64,000 bases of DNA from Anaerolineales bacterium (GTDB lineage: Bacteria; Chloroflexota; Anaerolineae; Anaerolineales; Villigracilaceae), in the NCBI GenBank assembly GCA_020847435.1, contig JADLBX010000003.1, forward strand, positions 1-64,000, written 5' to 3'. The notes under the pieces were generated by a model. That model was not told where the DNA came from. It did not search any database and worked only from the letters and a program-made list of their open reading frames with translations. This document shows, one piece after another, positions 42,221 to 51,181 of this stretch. The position numbers and the translations under genes were made by a program. Position 1 is the first letter of the stretch. Every line of letters begins with the position of its first letter.

Positions 42221-43156
42221 TTAGAGATTTACAAGTTTTTTCAGCGCGTCGTGCGTTTCGCTCACCGCCGCGGCGGATTTTTCCAGCATCGTCTTCTCGT
42301 CGGCGTCGAGAGAATATTCGACGATGCGTTCCATCCCGCTCCGCCCCAGTTGAACTGGCGCGCCAAAATACATATCCTTCAAGCCGTACTCGCCGTTCAT
42401 GTATGCCGACGCGGGGACGATCAAATGCTTATCTTTGAGGATCGCTTCCGCCATCTGCGCGCACGCGGCGGCTGGCGCATAGAAAGCGGAACCGGTTTTC
42501 AAGAGATTGATCACTTCCATGCCGCCCTTACGCGTCCGTTCAACGATGGCGTGCAATTTGTCGGCAGGCAGATACTCCCTGAGCGGCACACCCGCCACGT
42601 TCGAATGACGCGTTAGCGGCACCATCTCATCCCCGTGCCCGCCCAGCACATAGCAGTCAATATTTTCCACGCTCACGCCGGTCTCCAGCGCGACGAAGGC
42701 GCGCATCCGCGCCGAATCCAACACGCCCGCCTGACCGATCACGCGTTCGCGCGGCAGACCGGTCTTCTTCATCGTGAGATAAGCCATCGTGTCGAGCGGG
42801 TTGGTCAAAATAATAAAGATCGCGTCCGGCGAATGTTTGAGCGCCTCGACTGCGGCATTCCCGACGATCTCCGCGTTGGTCTTCAACAGGTCGTCGCGGC
42901 TCATGCCGGGCTTGCGCGCGATCCCCGCCGTGATGATCACCACATCTGAATTTTTTGTCTCGGCATAATCGTTTGAGCCAACAATGGAAACGTCTTTGCC
43001 GATGATCGGCATCGCCTCCAGCATATCCAACCCTTTGCCTTGCGGCATCCCCTCCACTACGTCAATCAGCGCCACGTCGGTAAACTCGCGTTCCGCCAGC
43101 CAGTGCGCGGTGGTCGAACCTGTCATTCCCGCCCCAATGATCGAAACTTTATTCAT
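42221..43156 (-). CDS. mdh: malate dehydrogenase
   Basis: A 311-residue NAD-dependent dehydrogenase of the LDH-like MDH group. Motifs: KVSIIGAGMTGSTTAHWLAE, ITAGIARKPGMSRDDLLKT with the substrate-loop arginines, LTNPLDTMAYLTMKKTG, GQAGVLDSARMRAFVA and the active-site His in GGHGDEMVPLTRHSNV. It makes oxaloacetate from malate and supplies the downstream citrate synthase. Confidence 0.93.
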   Translation of the reverse strand: MNKVSIIGAGMTGSTTAHWLAEREFTDVALIDVVEGMPQGKGLDMLEAMPIIGKDVSIVGSNDYAETKNSDVVIITAGIARKPGMSRDDLLKTNAEIVGNAAVEALKHSPDAIFIILTNPLDTMAYLTMKKTGLPRERVIGQAGVLDSARMRAFVALETGVSVENIDCYVLGGHGDEMVPLTRHSNVAGVPLREYLPADKLHAIVERTRKGGMEVINLLKTGSAFYAPAAACAQMAEAILKDKHLIVPASAYMNGEYGLKDMYFGAPVQLGRSGMERIVEYSLDADEKTMLEKSAAAVSETHDALKKLVNL

Positions 43157-43236
43157 TGATCCTCCAAAAAAATTTGTCGAAGCAATTGTATCCGATATTT
43201 CATGAATAGGAATACAAAATGTTCGGATAAAAGAAA

Positions 43237-43263
43237 CAGGACTTCCGCCAAGCGGAAGTCCTG
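43237..43263 (-). terminator. rho-independent terminator of trxB
   Basis: CAGGACTTCCGC (43237-43248) pairs with GCGGAAGTCCTG (43252-43263). On the minus strand a T-rich tract (TTTCTTTTAT) follows. Confidence 0.85.
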
Positions 43264-43275
43264 CTCGCTTCTTTT

Positions 43276-44226
43276 CTACGGGGAATTTGATTCGGCTTCT
43301 TCAAGATAGCGCGTCGCCTGAATCGCCGCCGCCGCGCCCATCCCCGCCGACGTGACCACCTGCCTGAAATGCGGATCCGCCGCCTCCCCCGCCGCGAACA
43401 CGCCCGGCACGTTCGTCTCCATTTTGTCGTTGACTTTGATATAGCCGAGGTCGCTCATTTCCAATTGCCCCTTGAACATTTGTGTGTTGGGTGTGTGCCC
43501 GATAAAGATGAACAAGCCGTCGGTTTCGTAGATCGTTTCCTCGCCTGTAACCACGTTCTTCAACTTTAGCGCTTCGAGTTTATCGCCGCCGATGACTTCG
43601 GTAACGATCGTATTGAGAATAAAATCAACTTTCGGGTGTTCCTTGGCGCGCTTCTGAAGGATCGTGCTGGCGCGGAACTCCTCGCGGCGGTGGACGATCG
43701 TCACCGATGAAGCATAGCGCGTGATGAACAAGCCTTCTTCCAGAGCGCTGTCGCCGCCGCCGACGATGACGACTTTCTTGTCTTTGAAGAACCAGCCGTC
43801 GCACGTCGCGCAATAGGAAATGCCGCGTCCGGTCATCTCTACTTCGCGTGGAATGCCTAATTGGTTAGGGCTCGCGCCCGTGCCGACGATTAACACATCG
43901 GCAAGATAATCGCCGCTGTCGGCTTCGACCTTGAACGGGCGGCTGGACAGGTCCACGCTGTTCGCGGAGGCAAACTCGGTCACTGCGCCGAAATGCTCCG
44001 CCTGCTTTTGAAACAATTCGCCCAACTGCGCCCCGCCGACGCCCTCCGGGAAGCCCGGATAATTTTCGATGGTGTATGTGAGCGCGGCTTGCCCGCCCAA
44101 CTGTAGGCCGGTCAACACCACCGGCTCGAGTTCCGCTCGCGCGGCATACAACGCCGCAGAATACCCGGTGGGACCGGAACCTAAAATCAATACTTTCACG
44201 TGTTTCGCGTTTCCGTTTTCAGACAT
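43276..44226 (-). CDS. trxB: thioredoxin reductase
   Basis: A 316-residue FAD/NADPH flavoprotein that reduces thioredoxin. Motifs: [20 protein letters not shown], the redox-active pair in [22 protein letters not shown]-binding [18 protein letters not shown], and the closing FAD motif [20 protein letters not shown]. Length is normal. It stands alone between terminator and murA. Confidence 0.93.
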   Translation of the reverse strand: MSENGNAKHVKVLILGSGPTGYSAALYAARAELEPVVLTGLQLGGQAALTYTIENYPGFPEGVGGAQLGELFQKQAEHFGAVTEFASANSVDLSSRPFKVEADSGDYLADVLIVGTGASPNQLGIPREVEMTGRGISYCATCDGWFFKDKKVVIVGGGDSALEEGLFITRYASSVTIVHRREEFRASTILQKRAKEHPKVDFILNTIVTEVIGGDKLEALKLKNVVTGEETIYETDGLFIFIGHTPNTQMFKGQLEMSDLGYIKVNDKMETNVPGVFAAGEAADPHFRQVVTSAGMGAAAAIQATRYLEEAESNSP

Positions 44227-44405
44227 GCTTTCTTTGAAATCCTCGCTTTGTTATGACTGATGTTATGCAGGAGGTGCGACGCCCTGCGTAAAGTAAGTTA
44301 TTAATCTATCCTCAAGACGTTTTAGTTTCCGATTTATTTACCAAGCGCCATTGTATCAGTATCAGAAAATTGTTTGAGTTTCAATTCAGCAAGGTGGAAG
44401 CCCGA

Positions 44406-45686
44406 CTACTCCTCCACGCGTTCGATCTTTGCTCCCAGCGCGCGCAGTTTACCGTCCACATTTTCGTAGCCGCGTTCGATCTGACCGATGTTGCGAATCG
44501 TGGATTGCCCCTTTGCGGCGAGCGCGGCGAGTAACAGCGCCATCCCCGCGCGGATATCGGGACTCTCGAGGTTTTCGCCGTAGAGTTGGTTCGGTCCCTG
44601 AATGAGACAGCGATACGGGTCGCAGAGAATGATTCTCGCGCCCATGCCCGCCAGTTTATCGGTGAAATACATGCGCCCGGAAAACATCCAATCATGGAAC
44701 ATGATCGAGCCGGTCGCCTGCGTCGCCACCGTGATGGCAATGCTGATCAGGTCGGTTGGGAACGCGGGCCAGACGTTGGTCTTGATTTCAGGAATGGCGC
44801 CGTCCAGGTCGGGGATAATCGCCAACTCCTGATTCTCCGGCACGATCAGATCGTCGCCCTCCGTTTGCCAGCGCACGCCCATGCGGTCGAAAACATGCGC
44901 GATCATTTTCAGATCGGCGATCCCGGCATTTTTTACGCGCAGACTGCCGCGCGTCACCGCCGCCGCGCCCACGAAACTGATCACCTCCAGATAGTCCGGA
45001 CCGATCGTGTGTTCGCCGCCGTGCAGTTTCGGTACGCCATGAATATGAAGCGTGTTCGAACCGATCTCTTCGATCTGCGCTCCCAGCCTGTTCAAAAAGC
45101 GACACAACTCCTGCACGTGCGGTTCCGAGGCGGCGTTGTGGATCACCGTTTCCCCTTTTGCCGTCACTGCCGCCATGATGGCGTTTTCCGTCGCGGTTAC
45201 GCTGGCTTCGTCCATCAAAATTTGCGCGCCGCGCAAGCCATCCGCCTGGAAGGTGAAGCCGCGGTCGTATTGCACATCCACGCCGAGGGCGCGCAGGGAG
45301 AGGATGTGCGTATCCAGCCGCCGCCGACCGATCACGTCGCCGCCGGGCGTGGGCAACTTGAATTTGCTGACGCGCGCCGACAACGGACCCGCGACCAAAA
45401 TGGAAGCGCGGATGAGGCGGCAAAGGTCGGGGTCGAGCGAGGCAGGCTTCAAGTCCCGCGCGCAGACGCGCCACGAAGCGGCGTCCACAGCCTCCACTTG
45501 CACGCCGGCGCTTTCGATCAATTTCCGCATCACCTGCATATCCTGAATTTGCGGAATGTTGCGCAACACCACCGCTTCATCGGTGAGCAGGCACGCGGCG
45601 AGCAAGGGCAACGCGGCGTTTTTATTCCCGGCGGGCGTTACCTCGCCGTGGAGAGGGACGCCGCCTTCGATCACAAATTTTTCCAT
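44406..45686 (-). CDS. murA: UDP-N-acetylglucosamine 1-carboxyvinyltransferase with Asp in the active-site loop
   Basis: A 426-residue enzyme for the first committed step of peptidoglycan synthesis: phosphoenolpyruvate is added to UDP-GlcNAc. Motifs: GVPLHGEVTPAGNKNAALPL, RASILVAGPLSARVSKFKLP, and the mobile loop TPGGDVIGRRRLDTHI. In E. coli this loop has Cys115; here the residue is Asp, as in Mycobacterium and some other MurA enzymes that tolerate fosfomycin. An AGGAGCG ribosome-binding site lies upstream of the ATG. It diverges from the prepilin peptidase gene. Confidence 0.95.
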   Translation of the reverse strand: MEKFVIEGGVPLHGEVTPAGNKNAALPLLAACLLTDEAVVLRNIPQIQDMQVMRKLIESAGVQVEAVDAASWRVCARDLKPASLDPDLCRLIRASILVAGPLSARVSKFKLPTPGGDVIGRRRLDTHILSLRALGVDVQYDRGFTFQADGLRGAQILMDEASVTATENAIMAAVTAKGETVIHNAASEPHVQELCRFLNRLGAQIEEIGSNTLHIHGVPKLHGGEHTIGPDYLEVISFVGAAAVTRGSLRVKNAGIADLKMIAHVFDRMGVRWQTEGDDLIVPENQELAIIPDLDGAIPEIKTNVWPAFPTDLISIAITVATQATGSIMFHDWMFSGRMYFTDKLAGMGARIILCDPYRCLIQGPNQLYGENLESPDIRAGMALLLAALAAKGQSTIRNIGQIERGYENVDGKLRALGAKIERVEE

Positions 45687-45810
45687 TCAACGCTCCTGAA
45701 AATTCGCAAAGATTGTAAGGCAGATTACAAGGTTGAGCAAGCACATTACAGTTGACTTACACGCCGGGGTCGTGCGGTTAATAAAAAATTGTTCGACTAT
45801 AATCCGCACC

Positions 45811-46602
45811 ATGAACGCAACCATCCTCATTCCGCTTTTACTCGGCTGGCTCGGCGGGCTCTTCGTTAATTACACAGCCGATGTGTTGCCGCGCACGCGC
45901 CGCTTCAGCCCGCCGCTGTGCCGCAACTGCGAAAGCCAATTCTCCTTCATGGATTATCTCGCGCTGCGCGCCTGCCGCGCGTGCGGGATCGTGCGCAGTC
46001 TGCGGACGTGGGCGGTGCAAATTGCGATGTGCGCTTCGTTCGCCTATTTTTGGCTGAATCCGCCTAGGGCGCTGGGTCTGCCCCTCAGCCTGATCGTCCT
46101 CGTCTACTTCGCGGTCATCACCGTGATTGACCTCGAGCAGCGCCTGATCCTCTTTCCGACCAGTGTGTTCGGCGCCGCGCTTGGGCTGGTCGTCGGCGCC
46201 GGCGTCTATTTGAAAATAGGGCTGACGTTTCTGCAGGCGATCGGCGCATCGTTGGCGGGCGGTCTGATCGGGTTTGGCATCATGTATCTTTTATATCAGT
46301 TCGGCACGCTGGTGGCGCGTTACCGCGCCCGCAAATTGCAAGCCGAGGGCATGGCGGACGATGAAGAGGAAGCGCTCGGCGGCGGCGATGTGTATCTCGG
46401 CGGCGTGCTCGGTTTGATGCTGGGTTACCTGTATATTTTGAACGGCTTGGCGATCGGCGTCTTGATCGGTGGGGCAGTGAGCCTGGCGTTGATTCTCGCA
46501 AGCGCGCTCCAACGGAAGTATTCCAGTAACGCCCTGATGGTCTTCATTCCCTACGGTCCCTATCTCATCGCCGGCGCGTTCTACATGCTGTTCGTAGGCT
46601 AA
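45811..46602 (+). CDS. prepilin peptidase (type IV leader peptidase, A24)
   Basis: A 263-residue membrane aspartyl protease that removes leader peptides from pseudopilins. The catalytic aspartates lie in FAVITVIDLEQRLILFP and GGGDVYLGGVLGLMLG. The N-terminal region has a CxxC...CxxC zinc site (CRNCESQ and CRACGIV). About seven membrane helices are visible. The ATG at 45811 lies 8 bp after a TATAAT (45798-45803), so the mRNA may be leaderless. It precedes the Tad pseudopilin genes that are its likely substrates. Confidence 0.85.
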   Translation: MNATILIPLLLGWLGGLFVNYTADVLPRTRRFSPPLCRNCESQFSFMDYLALRACRACGIVRSLRTWAVQIAMCASFAYFWLNPPRALGLPLSLIVLVYFAVITVIDLEQRLILFPTSVFGAALGLVVGAGVYLKIGLTFLQAIGASLAGGLIGFGIMYLLYQFGTLVARYRARKLQAEGMADDEEEALGGGDVYLGGVLGLMLGYLYILNGLAIGVLIGGAVSLALILASALQRKYSSNALMVFIPYGPYLIAGAFYMLFVG

Positions 46603-46794
46603 CCGCTCTAGTACGAATGTCGCATTGGACTATACAACCCCGGAATTATACTTACCGCTCACTACCGGATTCGCGCCCAAAACAGGCGCGCGGCGCTTAC
46701 AAAGATGCAATCATTACAGGTAACTAACATGCCGAATCCGGCGTCGTGTTAGGTGTATAATCATTCATGGTTTGAAGTGTACCAAACAGGAACA

Positions 46795-47439
46795 ATGAAA
46801 ACGCTATTTTCACGGACCGTCCGCAAGAATTACGTTGGGCTCGCGCGCAAGACCAAAGCGCAGAGTCTGACGGAATTCGCCATTGCCCTGCCGATCCTGT
46901 TTTTGTTGTTGTCCGGCGTGATCGAGTTCGGCTTCGCGTTGAATTATTATCTCTCGCTATTGGATGCAACCCGCGAAGCGGCGCGCTTTTATAGTAATGG
47001 CGACCCGTTTAACGCGGACGATACCGATAATATAGATTTTTATGCCGACACGGTTGCGATGGTGCGTGCGAACCTTGATCCATCAATCATTCCAGGCAAC
47101 GAAGGGTACGTCGGGCGCAAGATCATCCTGGACCCTGCCAAGGACGATGTTATCGTTACCGTATATGCCAAAGATGATAACGGTGTCGTGATGTACCCAA
47201 CTGCGGGTCCCTATCAAGTTTACGGGAATGCGACTACGATGTTCACGACCGCGAGTATTCAAGACGCGTTTGCCAGCGGGTCTCCAAACGCTGGGATTCT
47301 GGTGGTGGAGATCCACTATAACTATAATCAGGTAATGAAACTACCCTGGCTCACCCCGTTTGTGCCGGATCCCTTTGTATTGACGGCATACACCATGATG
47401 CCATTGGTTGCCGCTGAACCAGTAGAGACAAGCCCATGA
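46795..47439 (+). CDS. TadE-like pseudopilin
   Basis: A 214-residue protein with the TadE/TadF signature: a basic N-terminus, then AQSLTEFAIALPILFLLLSG and VIEFGFALNYY, which forms the pilin-like membrane helix. The rest is a secreted globular domain. A TATAAT at 46756-46761 may drive the gene. It overlaps the next gene by 4 bp (ATGA). Together these genes code for minor pilins of a Tad (tight adherence) system; the secretion ATPase genes are not in this window. Confidence 0.85.
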   Translation: MKTLFSRTVRKNYVGLARKTKAQSLTEFAIALPILFLLLSGVIEFGFALNYYLSLLDATREAARFYSNGDPFNADDTDNIDFYADTVAMVRANLDPSIIPGNEGYVGRKIILDPAKDDVIVTVYAKDDNGVVMYPTAGPYQVYGNATTMFTTASIQDAFASGSPNAGILVVEIHYNYNQVMKLPWLTPFVPDPFVLTAYTMMPLVAAEPVETSP

Positions 47440-49031
47440 AACTTCCTTTCAATAAACTCCGCACCAAGGATAGGGGACAAGCCATCCTGATCATCGCCCT
47501 CGCGATGGTCGGGCTGGTGGCGTTCGTCGGCATGATGACCGACGGCGGTGTGCTGTTCATTGAGTATGGCAAACTGAAGCGCGGCATTGACGCCGCCGCT
47601 ATTGCCTCCGCCCAGCAATTCCGCGAAGGCTTTACCGGCGCCGACCTTGATGCCGCCGCCCAGAACTTCCTAGCGCTCAACGATACCAGCGCCGACGATA
47701 TCAAGGTTTATCGCTGTATTAAAGATGGGAGCGACACCCCCATTCCTCCAACGTACGATGGTGACGGCAAGCCTGTTCCAAACGGGGATGGAACCTATCC
47801 CGATCCCGAATTGTGTACCACGCCTCTTCGCAAGCTTGTGCGGGTGGAGGCGGAAAAATGGGTGAACTTCGGCTTCCTAAGGGTGATCGGTTTTCAAGGT
47901 ATGAATATCCGCGCCGACTCTGTCGGTGAAGCCGCCTCGATTGACCTTGTGCTGGTGATTGACACTTCCGCCTCCATGTCGTATGAAACCGGCGGCGAAC
48001 CCAACTTACCAGACAGCGCTTTGGACGATCCATCGGTCTGTAATTTTTCGGAGGCTAATCCATGTCAGCCGCTTAAGGCGGTAAAAGATGTGGCTGATAA
48101 ATTCATGGATACCATGTTCTTCCCGTATGACAGGGTTTCAGTCGTTGCCTTCACTGGGCAAGCGGAAGACGCAAGTGACAGCGTCACTCGCGTTCCTGAA
48201 ACCGTGCTTCCATTGTCAGACGATGAAGTCGCCGTCCGAGCCGCCATCGCGAACCTGAAAGTATTTCAACCTCCTGATTGTAACCTTGCTGAGCCCCCAT
48301 CACCAGCTAGCCCTGCAGAGGGACTGTGTTTGAACTATGATAGTGAAACGGGAGTCTTCAAGGGTCTGGAGTGCCCACTCATGCGCAATGGGCCTGACCT
48401 TATTGCGGAGAACGGCGATGAGGTGAACGATCCATCGTCTTGTAACTCCAGCAATATCGGCGGCGCATTATACGGAGCGGCAGGAGAATTTACCCGCAAA
48501 CCGGTTAGATCCGATTCTTTCTGGGTGATTATTATGCTTGCAGGCGGTCCTGCAAACGCCACTGACATTGAAGCAGATTTTCCTTATGGATATTGCCCGC
48601 CTTCCACTTGGAACATTCCAGTTGTTGATGTAGATGGCAACGGCGTTAAAGATAGCGCTGAATTTGCGCAGACCAATCCTAATTGCCGAGATTGGGATAA
48701 CGCTACTCGGCACGATCAGGGAGATGCAAACTTTGACGCAGATGACTATGCTCGCTGGCGGGCAGATTTTGTAGCAAACCCAGTGGATGGGCAGGGAGTG
48801 ACCATCTTCACGATCGGTCTCGGTAACTTAATCCAAAACGCCCCCAAAGGCGCCCCGGATTCAGCGGAAAATTTACTTGAATACATCGCATTAACCGCCG
48901 GCGACGACACTGTTTTTCCTCTTGAATATACCGCTAACCATGGCTTCTATAGTTATGCGCCGGATACAAGCAAACTCGGCGATATCTTTAAGAAGATCGC
49001 CGATAACATTTTCACCAGGATCGCGAAATAA
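47436..49031 (+). CDS. TadG-like pseudopilin with von Willebrand A domain
   Basis: A 531-residue protein. The N-terminal membrane helix (GQAILIIALAMVGLVAFVGM) is of the Flp/TadG kind. A vWA domain follows with the metal-ion-dependent adhesion motif LVLVIDTSASMS at about residue 165 and further metal-site residues downstream. vWA domains on pili act in adhesion. Two internal cysteine-containing blocks (CNFSEANPCQPL, CPLMRNGPD) may give disulphide links. It is part of the Tad cluster. Confidence 0.82.
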   Translation: MKLPFNKLRTKDRGQAILIIALAMVGLVAFVGMMTDGGVLFIEYGKLKRGIDAAAIASAQQFREGFTGADLDAAAQNFLALNDTSADDIKVYRCIKDGSDTPIPPTYDGDGKPVPNGDGTYPDPELCTTPLRKLVRVEAEKWVNFGFLRVIGFQGMNIRADSVGEAASIDLVLVIDTSASMSYETGGEPNLPDSALDDPSVCNFSEANPCQPLKAVKDVADKFMDTMFFPYDRVSVVAFTGQAEDASDSVTRVPETVLPLSDDEVAVRAAIANLKVFQPPDCNLAEPPSPASPAEGLCLNYDSETGVFKGLECPLMRNGPDLIAENGDEVNDPSSCNSSNIGGALYGAAGEFTRKPVRSDSFWVIIMLAGGPANATDIEADFPYGYCPPSTWNIPVVDVDGNGVKDSAEFAQTNPNCRDWDNATRHDQGDANFDADDYARWRADFVANPVDGQGVTIFTIGLGNLIQNAPKGAPDSAENLLEYIALTAGDDTVFPLEYTANHGFYSYAPDTSKLGDIFKKIADNIFTRIAK

Positions 49032-49075
49032 CGCGTAACCATGGATCACTACCGATACAAACAAGGTAAGCGCTT

Positions 49076-50677
49076 ATGAACATCTTCCGCTCAAAAACCA
49101 ACGCCCAGAAACCGAAGGCGCAAGCCATCGTGGAGTTTGCGCTGGTCCTGCCCGTGCTATTGCTCGTGTTGGTCGGGATCATGGAAGTTTCGCGCCTGCT
49201 CTTCGCCTGGATTGTGATCGAAAACTCCACCCGCTTCGGAATCCGCTACGCGACAACGGGTAATTACGAAAACTCTTATTGTCTTTCACTGTTTGGGAAG
49301 GACTGCGCCACAGACGCGGAAGTTGACGACGCCCGTATCCCCTCGATCAAAGACGAAACGGAAAGCATCGTGATCGGGTTCTTCCTGCGCAACTTGCGCA
49401 CTGAATCGGTCACCACTGCCGACGAACGGTACTTTAACGTGACCGTCTGTTCTGCTGCAGGCGGACGGGTTTGGGTGCCTCCCGTAAATAATAAGCCGAT
49501 CTACGCCAGTTGCACATTGGATGGCGTTTCGGATGAGCATCCTGGCTCGCCGGGAGAGACCGTGGTGGTCGCGGCTGATTACAACTTCACCTTTATTGTC
49601 CTGCCCATATTTGGCATCGAACCGGACATGATTCACCTTGCTTCCTATCGCCAGGGGATCGTGGAAAACTTCCGTGCGACGCGTGCGGTTAACACGCCGT
49701 TGCCGTTGAACATCCCTACTGTAGCGACCAATACACCAGCGCCGACGGATACGCTCACCCCGAGCCTGACGCCAACCGTGACGGATACGCCAACGCCCAC
49801 CTTTACGTTCACGCCGACCTTTACGCCCACCTCCACACCGACGCCGAACTGTAGCTTGTTCACGGCGGGCGCTTTCTCGCAAACCACATACTTCAGCGGC
49901 CGGCCGCGCGTCCGGATCACCATAACCAACGGCAGTCTTTCGGATACCGCTCTGCAAAGTTTGACGTTCAACTGGAACGCCTACGACGCCGCCAACCCAA
50001 GCCAAACTTTGACCCGGATGCGTTTTGCCAGCAGTACGCTCACGGATGCCGACGATGGAGGTTCGCCAAGTTCGTGGAGCGGTTCGAGGGCGTTTTATGC
50101 ATCATCCTCTGGCGCGCTTGATTTTGATTTTGCGAGCACGGATGGAGCATGGCCCGGCATCGTACCGGCGAACTCCTTCGGCTTGACATTGACCCTTGAA
50201 AACGGATGTGTGATCGTTGTGACCGCGCAAGCCACACCGACGCCCTCCAATACACCGTTGCCCTCCAGCACGCCGACCGTCACACGCACACCGACGCGCA
50301 CCAACACGCCGTTGCCTACCAATACGCCGACCATTACGCGTACGCCGACGGTCACGCGCACGCCGACGATCACGCTCACGCCGTCACGCACGCCGACGCG
50401 CACCGCGACCGTGCCGACTTCGACCCGCACCAACACACCGACACGCACCGCGACGGTACCAAGCCCCACAAGGACAAATACGCGGACGCCCACTGCAACC
50501 GTGCCGAGCCCAACAAGGACGAATACGCGCACGCCGACTGCAACTGTGCCGAGCCCAACAAGGACGAATACGCCGACGCGTACCCCGACCGTGCCGACCT
50601 CGACCCGCACGCCGACCCGCACACCGACACCGCCGCCGAGCATTACGCCGACGCCCACAACCTGCTTCGACTGCTAA
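49076..50677 (+). CDS. TadE-like pseudopilin with long Thr-Pro stalk
   Basis: A 533-residue protein. The TadE helix [20 protein letters not shown] follows a basic N-terminus. A globular part runs to about residue 220, then a Thr/Pro stalk, a second globular domain (about 260-380: [14 protein letters not shown] in outline, [17 protein letters not shown]), and about 150 residues of Thr/Pro/Arg repeats. Part of the stalk is a tandem 15-residue unit ([15 protein letters not shown]). The end, TTCFDC, has two Cys. Such stalks hold an adhesin away from the surface. It is the last gene of the Tad cluster. Confidence 0.8.
   Translation: MNIFRSKTNAQKPKAQAIVEFALVLPVLLLVLVGIMEVSRLLFAWIVIENSTRFGIRYATTGNYENSYCLSLFGKDCATDAEVDDARIPSIKDETESIVIGFFLRNLRTESVTTADERYFNVTVCSAAGGRVWVPPVNNKPIYASCTLDGVSDEHPGSPGETVVVAADYNFTFIVLPIFGIEPDMIHLASYRQGIVENFRATRAVNTPLPLNIPTVATNTPAPTDTLTPSLTPTVTDTPTPTFTFTPTFTPTSTPTPNCSLFTAGAFSQTTYFSGRPRVRITITNGSLSDTALQSLTFNWNAYDAANPSQTLTRMRFASSTLTDADDGGSPSSWSGSRAFYASSSGALDFDFASTDGAWPGIVPANSFGLTLTLENGCVIVVTAQATPTPSNTPLPSSTPTVTRTPTRTNTPLPTNTPTITRTPTVTRTPTITLTPSRTPTRTATVPTSTRTNTPTRTATVPSPTRTNTRTPTATVPSPTRTNTRTPTATVPSPTRTNTPTRTPTVPTSTRTPTRTPTPPPSITPTPTTCFDC
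50452..50595. repeat. 45-bp tandem repeats coding for the Thr-Pro stalk
   Basis: Near-identical units that translate as [15 protein letters not shown] run head to tail. Differences between units are mostly silent third positions (for example ACC against ACT), which suggests expansion followed by drift. Confidence 0.65.
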
Positions 50678-50705
50678 TGAAGCGCCCAAAATAAAGTAGA
50701 AACAG

Positions 50706-50732
50706 CCCGCCGATTGGAAATCAATCGGCGGG
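50706..50732 (+). terminator. rho-independent terminator of the Tad cluster
   Basis: CCCGCCGATT (50706-50715) pairs with AATCGGCGGG (50723-50732), followed by TTTGTTTT. Confidence 0.85.
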
Positions 50733-50872
50733 TTTGTTTTGCGATATAATGCCGCCACATTGGAAAGGAGACTAACAGAAAATTTCATTCGGGAAAGACA
50801 GCGCATGATCCCGCGATAGCGGGATGACGAGGACAAGGGTTCTCCATCGCGAGGTGGAGTTAATCCCGACGT

Positions 50873-50907
50873 TGGTTGAGTAGCCGCGAAGCGGTGTATC
50901 GAAACTA
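50873..50907. repeat. dispersed palindromic repeat, family C, in the glmS leader
   Basis: TGGTTGAGTAG and GTATCGAAAC at the ends with GCCGCGAAGCGG inside. Other copies are at 57279-57327 and, reversed, at 57370-57419. Confidence 0.6.
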
Positions 50908-51049
50908 GCGACGGGAAAAAATCGAACGATCAGCGGAAGCCCTTCAGGCGCGCCATCGCCTGTTCATTCTTTCCCTCCGAAAAATCAACCTTGCAACAAC
51001 GCCGCGCGAGCGATCGCGCGGACAGAACTGCAGGGATTGGCACATTCAT

Positions 51050-51160
51050 GTCATTGCGGGTATCGCCTCGCGCTGAGCGGAGGACGAAGTCCGAAGACGA
51101 AGCGGCGCTACCAAGTGGTCTTCTTGAAACGGGAGATTGCTTCGCTTCGCTCGCAATGAC
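51050..51160. repeat. family A palindromic repeat in the glmS leader
   Basis: GTCATTGCGGGTATCGCC at the left and GATTGCTTCGCTTCGCTCGC followed by AATGAC at the right. It ends about 20 bp before the glmS start. Confidence 0.65.
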
Positions 51161-51181
51161 AAAAAACTCGGAGGACTCCCC

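Larger units (their letters stand above)
50745..51181 (+). promoter_or_regulatory. long structured leader of glmS, possible ribozyme-like element
   Basis: TATAAT at 50745-50750 places transcription start near 50757, giving about 420 nt before the glmS ATG. From 50800 the RNA reads A-GCGC, a perfect hairpin ATCCCGC/GCGGGAT (50808-50824) and then GACGAGG (50826-50832). This order resembles the glmS ribozyme start (A/GCGCC, stem, GACGAGG). The later conserved blocks are not clearly present, and family A and C repeats fill much of the rest. There is also a hairpin CCGCGCGA/TCGCGCGG (51002-51021). Identification as a ribozyme is tentative. Confidence 0.3.

Noticed and set aside
50206-50694. Long His/Asp-rich and other open frames overlapping the Thr-Pro stalk region
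   Set aside because: They are frame shadows of a low-complexity repeat; no ribosome-binding site and no homology-like features.
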